From positions 124,001-188,000 of the forward strand of contig NZ_JBAXHI010000001.1 in the NCBI RefSeq assembly GCF_037138995.1: a stretch of DNA of 64,000 nt. The letters run 5' to 3'. The position numbers and the translations under genes are program-made. This document shows positions 8,307 to 17,291 of the stretch, piece after piece. Below the pieces are notes generated by a model. The model was given only the letters and a program-made list of their open reading frames with translations. It had not been told where the DNA came from and searched no databases. The first letter of the stretch is position 1. Each line of letters begins with the position of its first letter. The DNA is from Chlorohelix sp037138995. GTDB lineage: Bacteria > Chloroflexota > Chloroflexia > Chloroheliales > Chloroheliaceae.

Positions 8307-9359
8307 TTATTTCTCCAGAAAAACGGTGACTTCCTGCCGATTGTGGAACAGATGCTTTGCTTGGACAAGGCGGAAACTTTGGCGCAACAGGGTAAGCGCT
8401 TGGCGCATATGCAATACCGGGTCAAGCGCAGGTGATGCAAAAGGTAGTTTGAGAGTAACCAATCCATGACCTCTGGGCGGTAATAAGTTGGCAAATTGCC
8501 CCATAAGCTCGGAAGTAGTGCGTGCATCTACCCTCATATCGCTTAAAATAAGGTCAAAGCGGCGTCTCTGCTTTTGTGCCAATCGTAAGTAATCGGCAGC
8601 ATGCCCACGGAAATGGCGCAGGTTTGTATAGGAATTCAGACGTGGGTCTAATTCTGCGGGGTCAACCGCTACCACCTGTAACCCATTTTTGAGCAAAAGA
8701 CGAGTCCAACCACCCGGCGCAGCGCCAAGGTCAAGCGCACTACCTGAATCCGGCAATTTTAGCCCGAAAATATCCATTGCTTCCAGCAATTTAAACTCGG
8801 CACGGCTGATTTGTTGCGACTCACGGGAAAAACGGCGCATACCGCCCGCCCAATCGCTCAAATTCTGGCTTACTTTTGAAATACCAACATAGGCAGTAGC
8901 TTCATAAACCGCCACCGAAACTACCACTTCCGGCGTTTTGATATTCTCAATTGCGCCAAATTTGGCTATTATCTTTTGGGATATGCCCTCTTTGATGGCG
9001 TAAGCGGTTAAAACGTGCTGTGGGTCTTCGCCCAAAAAGCGAGCCTGTACCGAAAAAGAAACTCCCTCAGATAGCAAACGGGCGGTAGCAGGCAATTCTA
9101 CCAAAACTTGGGTGAGAGCAGCTAATTCTTCCCGCTCACGCAGCTTATGAATCAGCCAGACAGGGCAGATATGCCGCAAGAATACCGGCTCAAGCTTTTG
9201 CAAGCGCGTTGAGAGGGTTTCAAAGGGCATGGGACCTGTTACTAGCGAAACGCCGTCTCCAAGTAGCTTTTCGACTGTAATGGCAGGATCGGCTTCACAC
9301 AGTTCTTCAAGGGCAGTGCTGATAAAATCAGAGGAAGCAGTTAGGATAGTTTGGGTCAT
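8307..9359 (-). CDS. FtsJ/RlmM-like SAM-dependent RNA 2'-O-methyltransferase
   Basis: The C-terminal ~170 residues are a Rossmann methyltransferase with the FtsJ-type SAM motif SALDLGAAPGGWTRLLL, an acidic residue in FDLILSDMRVD, a Lys in LVTLKLPF and a Glu near the end (EVTVFLEK). Together with the Lys in ISRAEFKLLEA these fit the Lys-Asp-Lys-Glu set of 2'-O-ribose methyltransferases. The N-terminal ~170 residues could be a THUMP-like RNA-binding region, an arrangement that recalls RlmM, which acts on 23S rRNA C2498. The exact target is not determinable. The gene begins 3 bases after the parB stop, so it is probably co-transcribed with parAB. Confidence 0.75.
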   Translation of the reverse strand: MTQTILTASSDFISTALEELCEADPAITVEKLLGDGVSLVTGPMPFETLSTRLQKLEPVFLRHICPVWLIHKLREREELAALTQVLVELPATARLLSEGVSFSVQARFLGEDPQHVLTAYAIKEGISQKIIAKFGAIENIKTPEVVVSVAVYEATAYVGISKVSQNLSDWAGGMRRFSRESQQISRAEFKLLEAMDIFGLKLPDSGSALDLGAAPGGWTRLLLKNGLQVVAVDPAELDPRLNSYTNLRHFRGHAADYLRLAQKQRRRFDLILSDMRVDARTTSELMGQFANLLPPRGHGLVTLKLPFASPALDPVLHMRQALTLLRQSFRLVQAKHLFHNRQEVTVFLEK

Positions 9360-9362
9360 AAG

Positions 9363-10436
9363 TTATATACCAAAATCTTCTCCGGTTATGCGCCGATAAA
9401 GCCACTCAAGCTCTTCTTCGCTATAAAATTGAACCACCAGTTTGCCCCCTCGCTTACTACGGGTTAATTCGACCTGCATGCTAAGCGCGTCACGGAATCT
9501 TTGCTCAAGGGCGCTGGTTTCAAGCTCGGAGATGCGCTGCTTTTGGCGATTATCGGGGTCTATTTCATCATTATAAGCGCGGGCAGCGTGGGCTGTATTC
9601 ATCCGGCGGGCTGTTTCCTCAGTCTGGCGCACGCTCATAGCTTTCTCAACAATCAAGTTCATTAAGCGCAACCTGTCGCGATTATCCTTTGCCATTAGCA
9701 AGGCACGGGCATGTCCTTCCGTGAACAGATTATCACTCAAGGCATCGAGAATTTCTTTAGGCAAATCCAGCAAGCGCAGTGAATTGGTAATGGCGGTGCG
9801 GCTTTTACCGACTTTCTCCGACACCTGTTCTTGAGTGAGGCGAAATTCATCTACCAGTTGGCGATAGGCGTATGCCTCTTCAAGTGGGTTCAAGTCGGCA
9901 CGTTGGATATTCTCAACTATTGCCAGTTCCAGCATCTGTAAAGGTGTTGTTTCTTTGACAACAACCGGAATAGTGGTAAGCCCAATCAGTTTGGCAGCTT
10001 GCCAGCGACGTTCTCCAGCAATCAACAGGTAACGGGCGCGATGCTCTTTCTTAACCCCGTCACCATCTGTAAGAGTCTCTTCCAGATAATCCGGGTCGTA
10101 ATCGGGGTTATAACTTACCACCGGGGGTTGCACCAAACCGTGTACCCGAATTGAATTGGCAAGTTCTTCCAGCACATCTGGGTCAATTTTTTTACGCGGC
10201 TGGTAGGGGTTAGGCGCAATACTGGTAATAGGTACAGTTAATAAACCGATTTTGCGAACTTCTGACAATTTGCTCAAGGCATTTTCAGAGGGAGAGTCAG
10301 AAATCGAATCAGAAGTAATGGATTCCTCGCTCTCATCTTCGAGGGATGGTTTTATTTCTTCCACCTCACGAGCAGGAATTGCCCCCGGTATCAGTGCGTT
10401 CAACCCGCGACCCAGACCACCTCTTGCCTTAGCCAT
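9363..10436 (-). CDS. parB: Chromosome-partitioning protein ParB
   Basis: A 357-residue ParB/Spo0J protein. The N-terminus (MAKARGGLGRGLNALIPG) is the usual segment that contacts ParA. The CTP-binding/NTPase domain contains NPYQPRK, GLVQPPVV and AGERRWQAAKL; the helix-turn-helix that reads parS follows (TQEQVSEKVGKSRTAITNSLRLL); the C-terminal ~40 residues form the dimerisation region. A ~25-residue insert (DYDPDYLEETLTDGDGVKKE) sits between GLVQPPVV and the ERRWQA motif. GAGGGG precedes the ATG. It follows parA by 11 bases in the same operon. I found no canonical parS palindrome in this window. Confidence 0.95.
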   Translation of the reverse strand: MAKARGGLGRGLNALIPGAIPAREVEEIKPSLEDESEESITSDSISDSPSENALSKLSEVRKIGLLTVPITSIAPNPYQPRKKIDPDVLEELANSIRVHGLVQPPVVSYNPDYDPDYLEETLTDGDGVKKEHRARYLLIAGERRWQAAKLIGLTTIPVVVKETTPLQMLELAIVENIQRADLNPLEEAYAYRQLVDEFRLTQEQVSEKVGKSRTAITNSLRLLDLPKEILDALSDNLFTEGHARALLMAKDNRDRLRLMNLIVEKAMSVRQTEETARRMNTAHAARAYNDEIDPDNRQKQRISELETSALEQRFRDALSMQVELTRSKRGGKLVVQFYSEEELEWLYRRITGEDFGI

Positions 10437-10447
10437 CTCTTGCCCCT

Positions 10448-11221
10448 CTACTTAATGCGTGCTACCATCTCGCGTGTCAGAATTTTGTACGCCTGAGCCC
10501 CTCGACTATTCGGGTCATATTCAAAAATAGACTGCCCGAAACTGGGAGCCTCACTCAAGCGCACACTACGCGGCACAACCGTATTGAATATTTGCTCCGG
10601 AAAATACTTTTTGACCTCTTCAACCACTTGCAATGCTAGGTTGGTACGTCCGTCATACATCGTCATAATGATGCCAAAAATGGTAAGCCGGGGGTTGAGC
10701 GCGGCTGTTACCAAATCAATTGTATTTTTTAGCTGAGTCAAGCCTTCCAACGCCAGATATTCACACTGGATCGGAATGATTACACCATCAGCAGCAGTCA
10801 GCGCATTCACAGTTATTTGACCCAGCGAAGGAGGGCAATCAATCAGGATATAGTCAAAACGAGAGCGTACCGGCTCCAGCGCCATTTTCAAACGAAAAGC
10901 ACGCTCATCCTCGGTCAAAGTGGTAAGCTCTACTTCTGCGCCCGCCAATTCTACTGAAGCGGGTAACAGTTCCAGCCTTTCCCTACCCGAAGGCAGTATT
11001 GCCTGAGTAGCGGTACTTTCGCCCACCAGTACCTCGTAAAGCGATACTTCCAGTTCGCGCTTGTTAATACCAAGACTACCGGTAGCATTCCCCTGTGGGT
11101 CGCTATCTACCAGCAATATACGGTAGCCATCGGCGGCTAAGCCTGCGCTAAGACTTACGGCAGTAGTGGTTTTGCCCACACCGCCTTTTTGATTCGCAAT
11201 TGCGATAATTTTATTCTTCAA
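10448..11221 (-). CDS. parA: Chromosome-partitioning ATPase ParA/Soj
   Basis: A 257-residue ParA-type ATPase. It has the deviant Walker A motif (ANQKGGVGKTTTAVSL), the switch segment DSDPQGNATGSLG, and the Walker B-like IDCPPSLG. It forms ATP-dependent dimers on the nucleoid that move ParB-parS complexes. The start is TTG at 11221; no in-frame ATG lies before the Walker motif, and family members usually begin one or two residues before this point. The upstream 200 bases carry DnaA-box-like sites, which is compatible with control by DnaA or with nearby oriC. Confidence 0.95.
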   Translation of the reverse strand: MKNKIIAIANQKGGVGKTTTAVSLSAGLAADGYRILLVDSDPQGNATGSLGINKRELEVSLYEVLVGESTATQAILPSGRERLELLPASVELAGAEVELTTLTEDERAFRLKMALEPVRSRFDYILIDCPPSLGQITVNALTAADGVIIPIQCEYLALEGLTQLKNTIDLVTAALNPRLTIFGIIMTMYDGRTNLALQVVEEVKKYFPEQIFNTVVPRSVRLSEAPSFGQSIFEYDPNSRGAQAYKILTREMVARIK

Positions 11222-11311
11222 AACCTGAAGCTTCTTTATATATTAAATTATCCCAATAAAGTAGGTTAATTTTAACAGCTTTAAGCCTAAGCCGCAATCT
11301 GCTTTCCATAA

Positions 11312-11361
11312 TGTGGATAAATGGGGATATTCTGTGGAAAACGAGGGTCAATTGTGGATAA
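11312..11361. other. Cluster of DnaA-box-like sites upstream of parA
   Basis: Two perfect TGTGGATAA nonamers (11312-11320 and 11353-11361, the reverse complement of TTATCCACA) and one near match TGTGGAAAA (11333-11341) lie in the same orientation in an AT-rich intergenic stretch between parA and the DUF4349 gene. With dnaN, ligA and parAB within 5 kb, this is a candidate oriC element or a DnaA-regulated promoter. No unwinding element was identified with certainty. Confidence 0.6.
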
Positions 11362-11432
11362 ATAGCTTTATTATTGTATTGTTAAGGCTGGGCTAAACAA
11401 TTTTATTTGTACTCAGTCCAGCCTTACTCGAT

Positions 11433-12398
11433 TTAATTAGTTTGCTTTGAAGCGGGTGAGTGGAATAGGCGATGATATATTTTCCTGCCGAAGTAAAAGA
11501 CTAGCCCCATCAATGGCACAAGCCAGATGCCATATAGCGCTAGGGTTACAGTTACAGTTGCCAGACCCTGCAAACCTCGCAAAGAGCCTTCCCATGCATC
11601 CGATAAAATCAAGCCGAAGTCCCAGTTGTTACCCGTTTTAATTACGGAGGCTGCGCCTTTGGGCGAAAGATTGACCGTTACCTGCGAATAGTCGCTTTTC
11701 TTCTCCAAATAGCTCATTCGCCCCTGCCTCCGCTCGATTTCGCCGCGCACGCTGGTCAATTCGCGCTGTACTGTCAGCGTTTCATTCACGTTGGTAGCCT
11801 TTTTCAGCAACTCTAGCAACTGAGCTTCGGTTGCTTTAAGGTTACGCATTTGCGAGTCTAAATCAACGTATTCTTCGGTCACATCTTGGCTAGTGGTAGT
11901 TTCGTTATCTACCTTGTAAACCAAAGCGCGTAGGCGAATCATCGTGTCATCAAACGCAACTGAGGGTATTTGCAATACAAGCGTGGCATAAGTCTTATCA
12001 TCGCGGACGGTGGTATTGCTGCTGAATACTGTACCTTGCTGCTGCGCCACCAACGCCCGAATATCAGCCAGCGACTTCTCCATATTCTCCACCGTGACAC
12101 TCAGAGTAGCATTACGGATTATCATCTGGTTGGCGCTTGTGCCAATATTATAACTACCAGAGCCTGTAGAAGTTGAGCTACTGGTAGAAGCAGGTACGGG
12201 CGCTTTAGCTGCTGACCCGGCTGCTGAGGTGGACTGTGGGACGTAGCCAAGACTCTTTTGAGTCGAACTAAATACGCTACCCGTTTGAGGACTCAAAATC
12301 ACGCCCAATACCGCTGAAATAACCAGTATCACGACCAATACCACTGAGCCGTAAAGGAACAAGCGACGACGTGACGAAAAAAAACTTGGAGATTTCAT
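11433..12398 (-). CDS. DUF4349-type membrane protein
   Basis: A 321-residue protein with an N-terminal transmembrane segment (LFLYGSVVLVVILVISAVLGVIL), an extracytoplasmic Ser/Thr-rich stretch, a DUF4349-like domain and a C-terminal transmembrane helix followed by a short basic tail. The domain shows IIRNATLSVTVENMEKSL, IPSVAFDDTM and a coiled-coil region around LDSQMRNLKATEAQLLELL. Start: the frame is open for another ~100 residues upstream, but ATG 12398 has AGGAG at the right distance and directly precedes the membrane segment. DUF4349 proteins are putative envelope proteins of unknown function. Confidence 0.8.
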   Translation of the reverse strand: MKSPSFFSSRRRLFLYGSVVLVVILVISAVLGVILSPQTGSVFSSTQKSLGYVPQSTSAAGSAAKAPVPASTSSSTSTGSGSYNIGTSANQMIIRNATLSVTVENMEKSLADIRALVAQQQGTVFSSNTTVRDDKTYATLVLQIPSVAFDDTMIRLRALVYKVDNETTTSQDVTEEYVDLDSQMRNLKATEAQLLELLKKATNVNETLTVQRELTSVRGEIERRQGRMSYLEKKSDYSQVTVNLSPKGAASVIKTGNNWDFGLILSDAWEGSLRGLQGLATVTVTLALYGIWLVPLMGLVFYFGRKIYHRLFHSPASKQTN

Positions 12399-12561
12399 TT
12401 GTTTGCTCCTGCGTTTAATAATTATTCCATTAACCGATAGTGTCATTAGGTTTCTACTTATTAAAACGTAGGTTATAACAAAAAAATCACATGGTTTATG
12501 CCTTTTTCTAAAAAACCGGGGAAATAACAGCCGGTAAAATTGGTAAGATACTAGCAGAAAG

Positions 12562-12789
12562 TTATTTAGAGCCTTTTTCCTGATTCTCGGAAAGTTGGGA
12601 CACTTCGCCAACAAGTTCCTGCGCCAGCGTATTAAGTTCGGCAGCACGTTGCTTGAGCTGGCTAAGAGTATCGGGGCGTAAGCGTTGTTCGTACTCGTTC
12701 CGCAAATCAAGAATCAATTGGGCTAGACGGGCAATTTGCCGCACCTTCACCACAGGGCTATCCAATTTTACAGGTTCGCTGTATGCCAT
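12562..12789 (-). CDS. Small coiled-coil hypothetical protein
   Basis: A 75-residue, charged, helical protein with no membrane segment and a heptad-like pattern over RQIARLAQLILDLRNEYEQ and LKQRAAELNTLAQELV. The start at ATG 12789 was chosen because GGAG lies 6 bases upstream; the frame extends 16 codons further without a better site. It lies downstream of ligA on the same strand, with ~110 bases between. I do not recognise a family. Confidence 0.6.
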   Translation of the reverse strand: MAYSEPVKLDSPVVKVRQIARLAQLILDLRNEYEQRLRPDTLSQLKQRAAELNTLAQELVGEVSQLSENQEKGSK

Positions 12790-12897
12790 TTTTTCTCCAA
12801 AGTATATAATACAAAATTCGGCATAAGTTAAATTCAAAGAAATCAGGACGGTTTACCACAAAGATTCTTCAAAGATACTTTTCCGACTACTGCCTAA

Positions 12898-14940
12898 TTA
12901 ATCGTTGACCAATTTTTCAAATTCTTGCTCAGATAGGATCTTTATTCCGAGCGCCTGAGCTTTTGCCAGTTTGCTACCGGAATCCTCACCCGCAACCACA
13001 TAGGTTGTATTTTTGCTTACGGAACTGCCCACAGTAGCACCTTTGCGCTTGAGCAACTCCTCAGCCGATTGCCGGGTATAGTTTAGCAATTTTCCGGTCA
13101 ACACAAAGGTCATATTGGAAAGGGGTTTGCCGCTTTTCTCATCGCTATCATCAGGGTCGGCAGCACGCACCCCAAAAGCCAGAAGTTTATCCACCAACGC
13201 GGCGTTGCGCGTATCGGTAAAGAAAGCCACAATGCTTAGTGCCGCAACCTTACCCATGCCTTTTATCTCGGCAATTTCATCTGTACTTGCAGCCCTTAAG
13301 CGAGCTAGGCTCTTAAAACGCTGCGCCAGCATTTCAGCCGCTTTCTGCCCAATACCCTCAATTCCCAAAGCTGCCAACAGTTGCGAGAGCGGGCGCTGTT
13401 TGCTTTCCTCAATTTGCGCCAGCAACTTGTCGGCAAGCTTTTCTCCGAACCGCTCAAGGGAAATCAACTGTTCTTTTTTAAGGCTGTAAATATCGGCAAA
13501 ATCTCGGATAAAGCCTTCATCATAGAAACGGTTGGTTATTTTTACGCCCAACCCTTCCATACCCATCGTCTGGATGAAATGGTTAATCCAATCACGGGTG
13601 CGATCCGGGCAATCAAACGAGTTATTGGTACAGTATAAAACCGCGTATTCAGGGTCACGGCGCGTTGGGAAACCACAACTAGGGCATTTTGGGGGCATCT
13701 CGAAGTCGGTTTCCTTGCCGGTGCGCCGCTCCTCGAAAACCTTCACAATGTTGGGAATCACATCTCCGGCGCGTTTAACCAATACTGTATCGCCGATTTT
13801 CAAGTGCAAGCGACGAATCTCATCTTCATTAAAAAGTGTAGCGTTTTGTACCGTAGTACCGCCGATTTGCACAGGCTCAAGTACCGCTTTTGGGGTAATG
13901 CTACCCGTGCGCCGTACCGATATGGTTATATCTTTCAGTACGGTAGTAGCCTCTCGCGCCGGAAATTTATAAGCGGTAGCCCAACGTGGGTCGCGCCCTA
14001 CATAGCCCAGCAATTCCTGAGTTTTGAAATCGTTAAGCTTAATCACTGCGCCGTCAATCTCAAAATCGAGCGAGTCGCGGCGTGCCAACCAATCTCTGAC
14101 GCAGTTTTCCACTTCTTCAAGAGTACGGCATAGCTTTATATCTTTAGCGGTGCGGAAGCCAAGCTTCCGAAAATATTCGAGTGCTTGAGTCTGGGTTTGA
14201 ATTTCCAATCCATCTTCTATATAACCAAGGTTATATAGATAAATGCTAAGCGGACGAGAAGCTGTAATCGCTGGGTCTTTTTGGCGTAGAGAACCGGCAG
14301 CGCTGTTGCGCGGATTGGCAAAAAGCTTCTCCCCCTTTTCTGCCAGTTCACGATTCAATGCTTCAAAATCCTTTATCGCCAGATAAACCTCGCCCCTAAC
14401 TTCAATGCGGCGTGGTATAGGTTTACCCTCTAATTGGCGTAACTTGAGCGGTACACTCTTAATGGTCTTGATATTCAGCGTAATATCTTCGCCAATAGCG
14501 CCATCACCCCGCGTTGCGGCGCGAACTAGCACGCCATCTTCATAGGTAAGCGCAACCGAAAGCCCGTCAATTTTAGGCTCTACCACATATTCAAATGCAA
14601 CCTTGCCGGGAAAGAACTTGCGAGCGGCAGTATCCCAGCGCACCAAATCTTCCATGCTAAACACATTACTCAGGCTCAACATGGGGTAAGGGTGGCGCAC
14701 TTTAGCAAAATCGGTCTGGGCGGTAGAAGTACCCACCCGGCGCGTAGGCGAATCTTCTGAAATTAGTTCGGGGTGGGATTCCTCTATTTGCTTTAGTTCG
14801 CGATATAAAGCGTCATATTCGGCATCGCTGACAATTGGGTCATCCAGCACATAGTAACGGTAATTGTGATAATCAAGCTGATGTAGCAGTTCAGCGACCC
14901 GCCGCGATAGCGCGTCTTCGTTTTCTGGAGTATGGCTCAT
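12898..14940 (-). CDS. ligA: NAD-dependent DNA ligase LigA
   Basis: A 680-residue bacterial replicative ligase with the full domain order. The NAD-binding Ia domain (residues ~5-70, HNYRYYVLDDP) comes first, then the adenylation domain with catalytic Lys123 in EPKIDGLSVAL. Next are the OB fold, a four-Cys zinc finger (CPSCGFP...YCTNNSFDCP), helix-hairpin-helix repeats (LGIEGIGQKAAEML, IAEIKGMGKVAA) and a C-terminal BRCT domain (MTFVLTGKL...KKGATVGSSVS-like). It seals nicks using NAD+. It lies 76 bases downstream of dnaN with a probable terminator between them. Confidence 0.98.
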   Translation of the reverse strand: MSHTPENEDALSRRVAELLHQLDYHNYRYYVLDDPIVSDAEYDALYRELKQIEESHPELISEDSPTRRVGTSTAQTDFAKVRHPYPMLSLSNVFSMEDLVRWDTAARKFFPGKVAFEYVVEPKIDGLSVALTYEDGVLVRAATRGDGAIGEDITLNIKTIKSVPLKLRQLEGKPIPRRIEVRGEVYLAIKDFEALNRELAEKGEKLFANPRNSAAGSLRQKDPAITASRPLSIYLYNLGYIEDGLEIQTQTQALEYFRKLGFRTAKDIKLCRTLEEVENCVRDWLARRDSLDFEIDGAVIKLNDFKTQELLGYVGRDPRWATAYKFPAREATTVLKDITISVRRTGSITPKAVLEPVQIGGTTVQNATLFNEDEIRRLHLKIGDTVLVKRAGDVIPNIVKVFEERRTGKETDFEMPPKCPSCGFPTRRDPEYAVLYCTNNSFDCPDRTRDWINHFIQTMGMEGLGVKITNRFYDEGFIRDFADIYSLKKEQLISLERFGEKLADKLLAQIEESKQRPLSQLLAALGIEGIGQKAAEMLAQRFKSLARLRAASTDEIAEIKGMGKVAALSIVAFFTDTRNAALVDKLLAFGVRAADPDDSDEKSGKPLSNMTFVLTGKLLNYTRQSAEELLKRKGATVGSSVSKNTTYVVAGEDSGSKLAKAQALGIKILSEQEFEKLVND

Positions 14941-14958
14941 TTTTTCGCTGCTGTAAAA

Positions 14959-14983
14959 TTAGGGCGCATAACAGCGCCCCTAA
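14959..14983 (-). terminator. Probable terminator downstream of dnaN
   Basis: Read on the minus strand, TTAGGGGCGC and GCGCCCTAA pair around a 6-base loop (one bulge) and are followed by TTTT. It lies between the dnaN stop and the ligA start and may cause partial termination. Confidence 0.5.
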
Positions 14984-15016
14984 CCATTTTCTACTTCTTT
15001 AAGTATTTGCAAATTT

Positions 15017-16171
15017 CTAGCGATTAGCGAGGTGCATCGGCATAATCACGTGGGTGTAATCTTCCTTTCCAACGGGCTTGATAACACCCGGATTGCTAGG
15101 AGATTGGAGTTCGATGGCTACCTGCGCGGTGTTTATTGCATCCAATACATCGTTTAAATATTTGGCATTAAAGGCAATCTGGGCGGGCTGTCCTTCTACA
15201 GTCGCTTCAAGCTCATTACGGTTATCGCCCACTTCCGCCGCGTTGGCAGTCAGCATAACGCTACCGGGAGTTACATCTTCGCCCGGAGTAACCGACATCC
15301 GAATTATATTGCCGCCGCTATCCCGCGCAAACAAACTTGATACCTTAACAGCTTTGAGCAAATCGGCAGTATTAATCAAGGTACGGGTATCAAACCGCTT
15401 TGGAATTATATGTTGGAAATTTGGGAAACTGCCTTCAATCAAGCTGCTGGTAAAATCAATTCCTTGCGCTTTGAACAAAGCCTGACTCCTATTGGCGGTA
15501 ACGCTTATTTCAATCGGTGAATCATCGTCACTGACAATACGGGAAAGCTCTTGCATGGCACGAGCAGGCAGAATTATACTAAAATTATTGCTTACCGAAG
15601 ATAGCAAAGAGGCTTCTTTAACCGCAAGCCGGAAACTATCCGCTGCCGCCATAGTGACTTTATCGCCACTGAAGCTGGCATAAAGCCCGGTCAATACCGG
15701 ACGAGTTTCATCGGTGCTGGCAGCAAACGCCACCTGCTTTACCGACTCCCGGAATACGTTGGAGGCGATTTCGGCACTGTTGCCGGGATTGGTTACATTT
15801 GGTAGGGCTGGGAAATCCTCTGCGGGAATACCTTTTATATTGGCTTCATAACGAGCGCTACGCACATTGAGCGAAAGGGTTTGCTCGTCAAGGCTCATAT
15901 GTACACGTTCATTGCCCAATTGGGAAATAAATTCGGAAAGAAGACGCGCCGGTATAGTGATTTCGCCCGGTTCAGCCACCTGTGCCGATACCCAGTAGGT
16001 TATACTGATTTCGAGATTAGTCGCAGCCAGCTTTAACCGCCCGCCATCATCGGTAGTTTCGGTAGCAATCAATATATGATTTAAAACCGGCAGCGTAGTC
16101 TTGGTGGAAACGGCACGCCCGACTACCGACAAGCCTTTGCTAAGTTCTTCTTGCAGGCAACTAACCTTCAT
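15017..16171 (-). CDS. dnaN: DNA polymerase III sliding clamp (beta subunit)
   Basis: A 384-residue beta clamp made of three tandem clamp domains. It begins MKVSCLQEELSKGLSVVGRAV and contains LPVLNHILIAT and the helix ATNLEISITYWV. The C-terminus, with MPMHLANR, matches the family ending (M-P-M/V-R/H-L). It encircles DNA and tethers polymerase and other partners. The upstream region holds DnaA-box-like sites. dnaA itself is not in the window, unlike the dnaA-dnaN pair of many bacteria. Confidence 0.97.
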   Translation of the reverse strand: MKVSCLQEELSKGLSVVGRAVSTKTTLPVLNHILIATETTDDGGRLKLAATNLEISITYWVSAQVAEPGEITIPARLLSEFISQLGNERVHMSLDEQTLSLNVRSARYEANIKGIPAEDFPALPNVTNPGNSAEIASNVFRESVKQVAFAASTDETRPVLTGLYASFSGDKVTMAAADSFRLAVKEASLLSSVSNNFSIILPARAMQELSRIVSDDDSPIEISVTANRSQALFKAQGIDFTSSLIEGSFPNFQHIIPKRFDTRTLINTADLLKAVKVSSLFARDSGGNIIRMSVTPGEDVTPGSVMLTANAAEVGDNRNELEATVEGQPAQIAFNAKYLNDVLDAINTAQVAIELQSPSNPGVIKPVGKEDYTHVIMPMHLANR

Positions 16172-16272
16172 ACTTGGTTTGCTCCTTTTCGACCTGATTT
16201 TCAGAGTGTTACGGTATTTTAGGAAAAAATATTTGGGCTAAATTATAACACAACTTCGGCAAAGGTAAATAT

Positions 16273-16303
16273 TTTTCCACAGTTTGTGGAAATATCTGGA
16301 TAA
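16273..16303. other. DnaA-box-like inverted pair upstream of dnaN
   Basis: TTTTCCACA at 16273-16281 and TGTGGAAAT at 16285-16293 face each other as an 8-bp inverted repeat with a 3-base gap. A third site, TCTGGATAA (one mismatch to TGTGGATAA), lies at 16295-16303. The sites sit in the AT-rich divergent region between dnaN (-) and a plus-strand TPR gene, where the direction of genes switches. They may be part of oriC or autoregulate dnaN. Confidence 0.55.
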
Positions 16304-16320
16304 AATTTTATTTCAGCCGA

Positions 16321-16349
16321 TTGCAACGAGCTAACGAATAAGCTAAACT
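16321..16349 (+). promoter_or_regulatory. Possible promoter of the TPR-glycosyltransferase-lipase operon
   Basis: TTGCAA and TAAACT are separated by 17 bases and lie 36 bases ahead of the TTG start at 16386. Each hexamer matches the sigma-70 consensus at four positions only. Confidence 0.35.
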
Positions 16350-16385
16350 TGGATAGTGGCAAAAACAAGCGCGAGGGTGTCATAA

Positions 16386-17291
16386 TTGGAAAAAAACATC
16401 TCTGAATTCGATAAGCTGCTAAAGGATGGGTATCGTCTTTTGGACGAAGCTTCGGTTTCGCTTACACCGCAACAGGCAATCCACCACTGCGGGGAAGCTT
16501 TGGCAATATTCAAGAAAACGCTCGAAATCGCCACCGAAGAAGAAGAACCCTTGCAAGCAGCGCGAAAGGCTTTAGCCGATGCCTACAGTCAGCGTGGTCA
16601 TCAGCAACGTTATATACATAAGTACAAAGAAGCGGTAACTGATTTGACACAGTCAATCCGCCTTAATCCCGCGCTGGCAGAAGATTATTATTATCGCGCA
16701 ATGAGTCACCTGAAAATTGACGACCGTTCTTCTGCTCGCAACGACCTGACTCAGTATCTGCGCTACGGCAAAGTAGAGTATCTGCGCGAATCTGCCCAGA
16801 AATACTTGACTGAGCTTGCCCCACGCACTGATAATCTGGCATACGCAGCGCATCTGGCAAAAGAAGGGGCAAGGCTATCATCCGAAGCAACTAGCCTATT
16901 AAACCCAAAGGAAGGCATACAACCAGACTCGGCAGGCGCGGTACGTCTGTACAATCAATCAATTGATACTTTCCGCAAAGCGCTTGAGCTTTCCCCTAAA
17001 GACTTTCTGGCACATATAGGTTTGCTGGCTGCTTTGAAAGATCAGGCTGAAGCATATCTCGCTATTCAAGAATATGACCTTACTATCCAGAACCTGAACG
17101 AAGCTTTAAAGCTAAAGCCCAATCTGTCTTTATTATTCCGGCGAGGCGAGGTTTACAAATTGTCAGGACACCGTGAGCATGCGGTGGCTGATTTTACAGA
17201 GTTTCTTCAGACTTCTACCAATGGCGAATTGAAACAGAGCGCCGAGAAATATTTGAGAGAGCTTCAACAAACGAAAAGTGGAGCAGAATGA
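16386..17291 (+). CDS. TPR-repeat protein
   Basis: A 301-residue soluble protein of tetratricopeptide repeats (EAVTDLTQSIRLNPALAEDYYYRAMSHL; ALELSPKDFLAHIGLLAALKDQA; YDLTIQNLNEALKLKPNLSLLFRRGEVYKL). The start is TTG, with GAGGG nine bases upstream and an in-frame stop two codons before it. It shares an ATGA overlap with the following glycosyltransferase gene, so the two are translationally coupled. TPR proteins usually hold partners together; a link to surface polysaccharide assembly would fit the operon but is inference. Confidence 0.8.
   Translation: MEKNISEFDKLLKDGYRLLDEASVSLTPQQAIHHCGEALAIFKKTLEIATEEEEPLQAARKALADAYSQRGHQQRYIHKYKEAVTDLTQSIRLNPALAEDYYYRAMSHLKIDDRSSARNDLTQYLRYGKVEYLRESAQKYLTELAPRTDNLAYAAHLAKEGARLSSEATSLLNPKEGIQPDSAGAVRLYNQSIDTFRKALELSPKDFLAHIGLLAALKDQAEAYLAIQEYDLTIQNLNEALKLKPNLSLLFRRGEVYKLSGHREHAVADFTEFLQTSTNGELKQSAEKYLRELQQTKSGAE

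Noticed and set aside
15045..15060. CACGTG-containing site as a possible parS
   Set aside because: The surrounding bases do not form the TGTTTCACGTGAAACA-type palindrome, and it lies inside the dnaN coding sequence.
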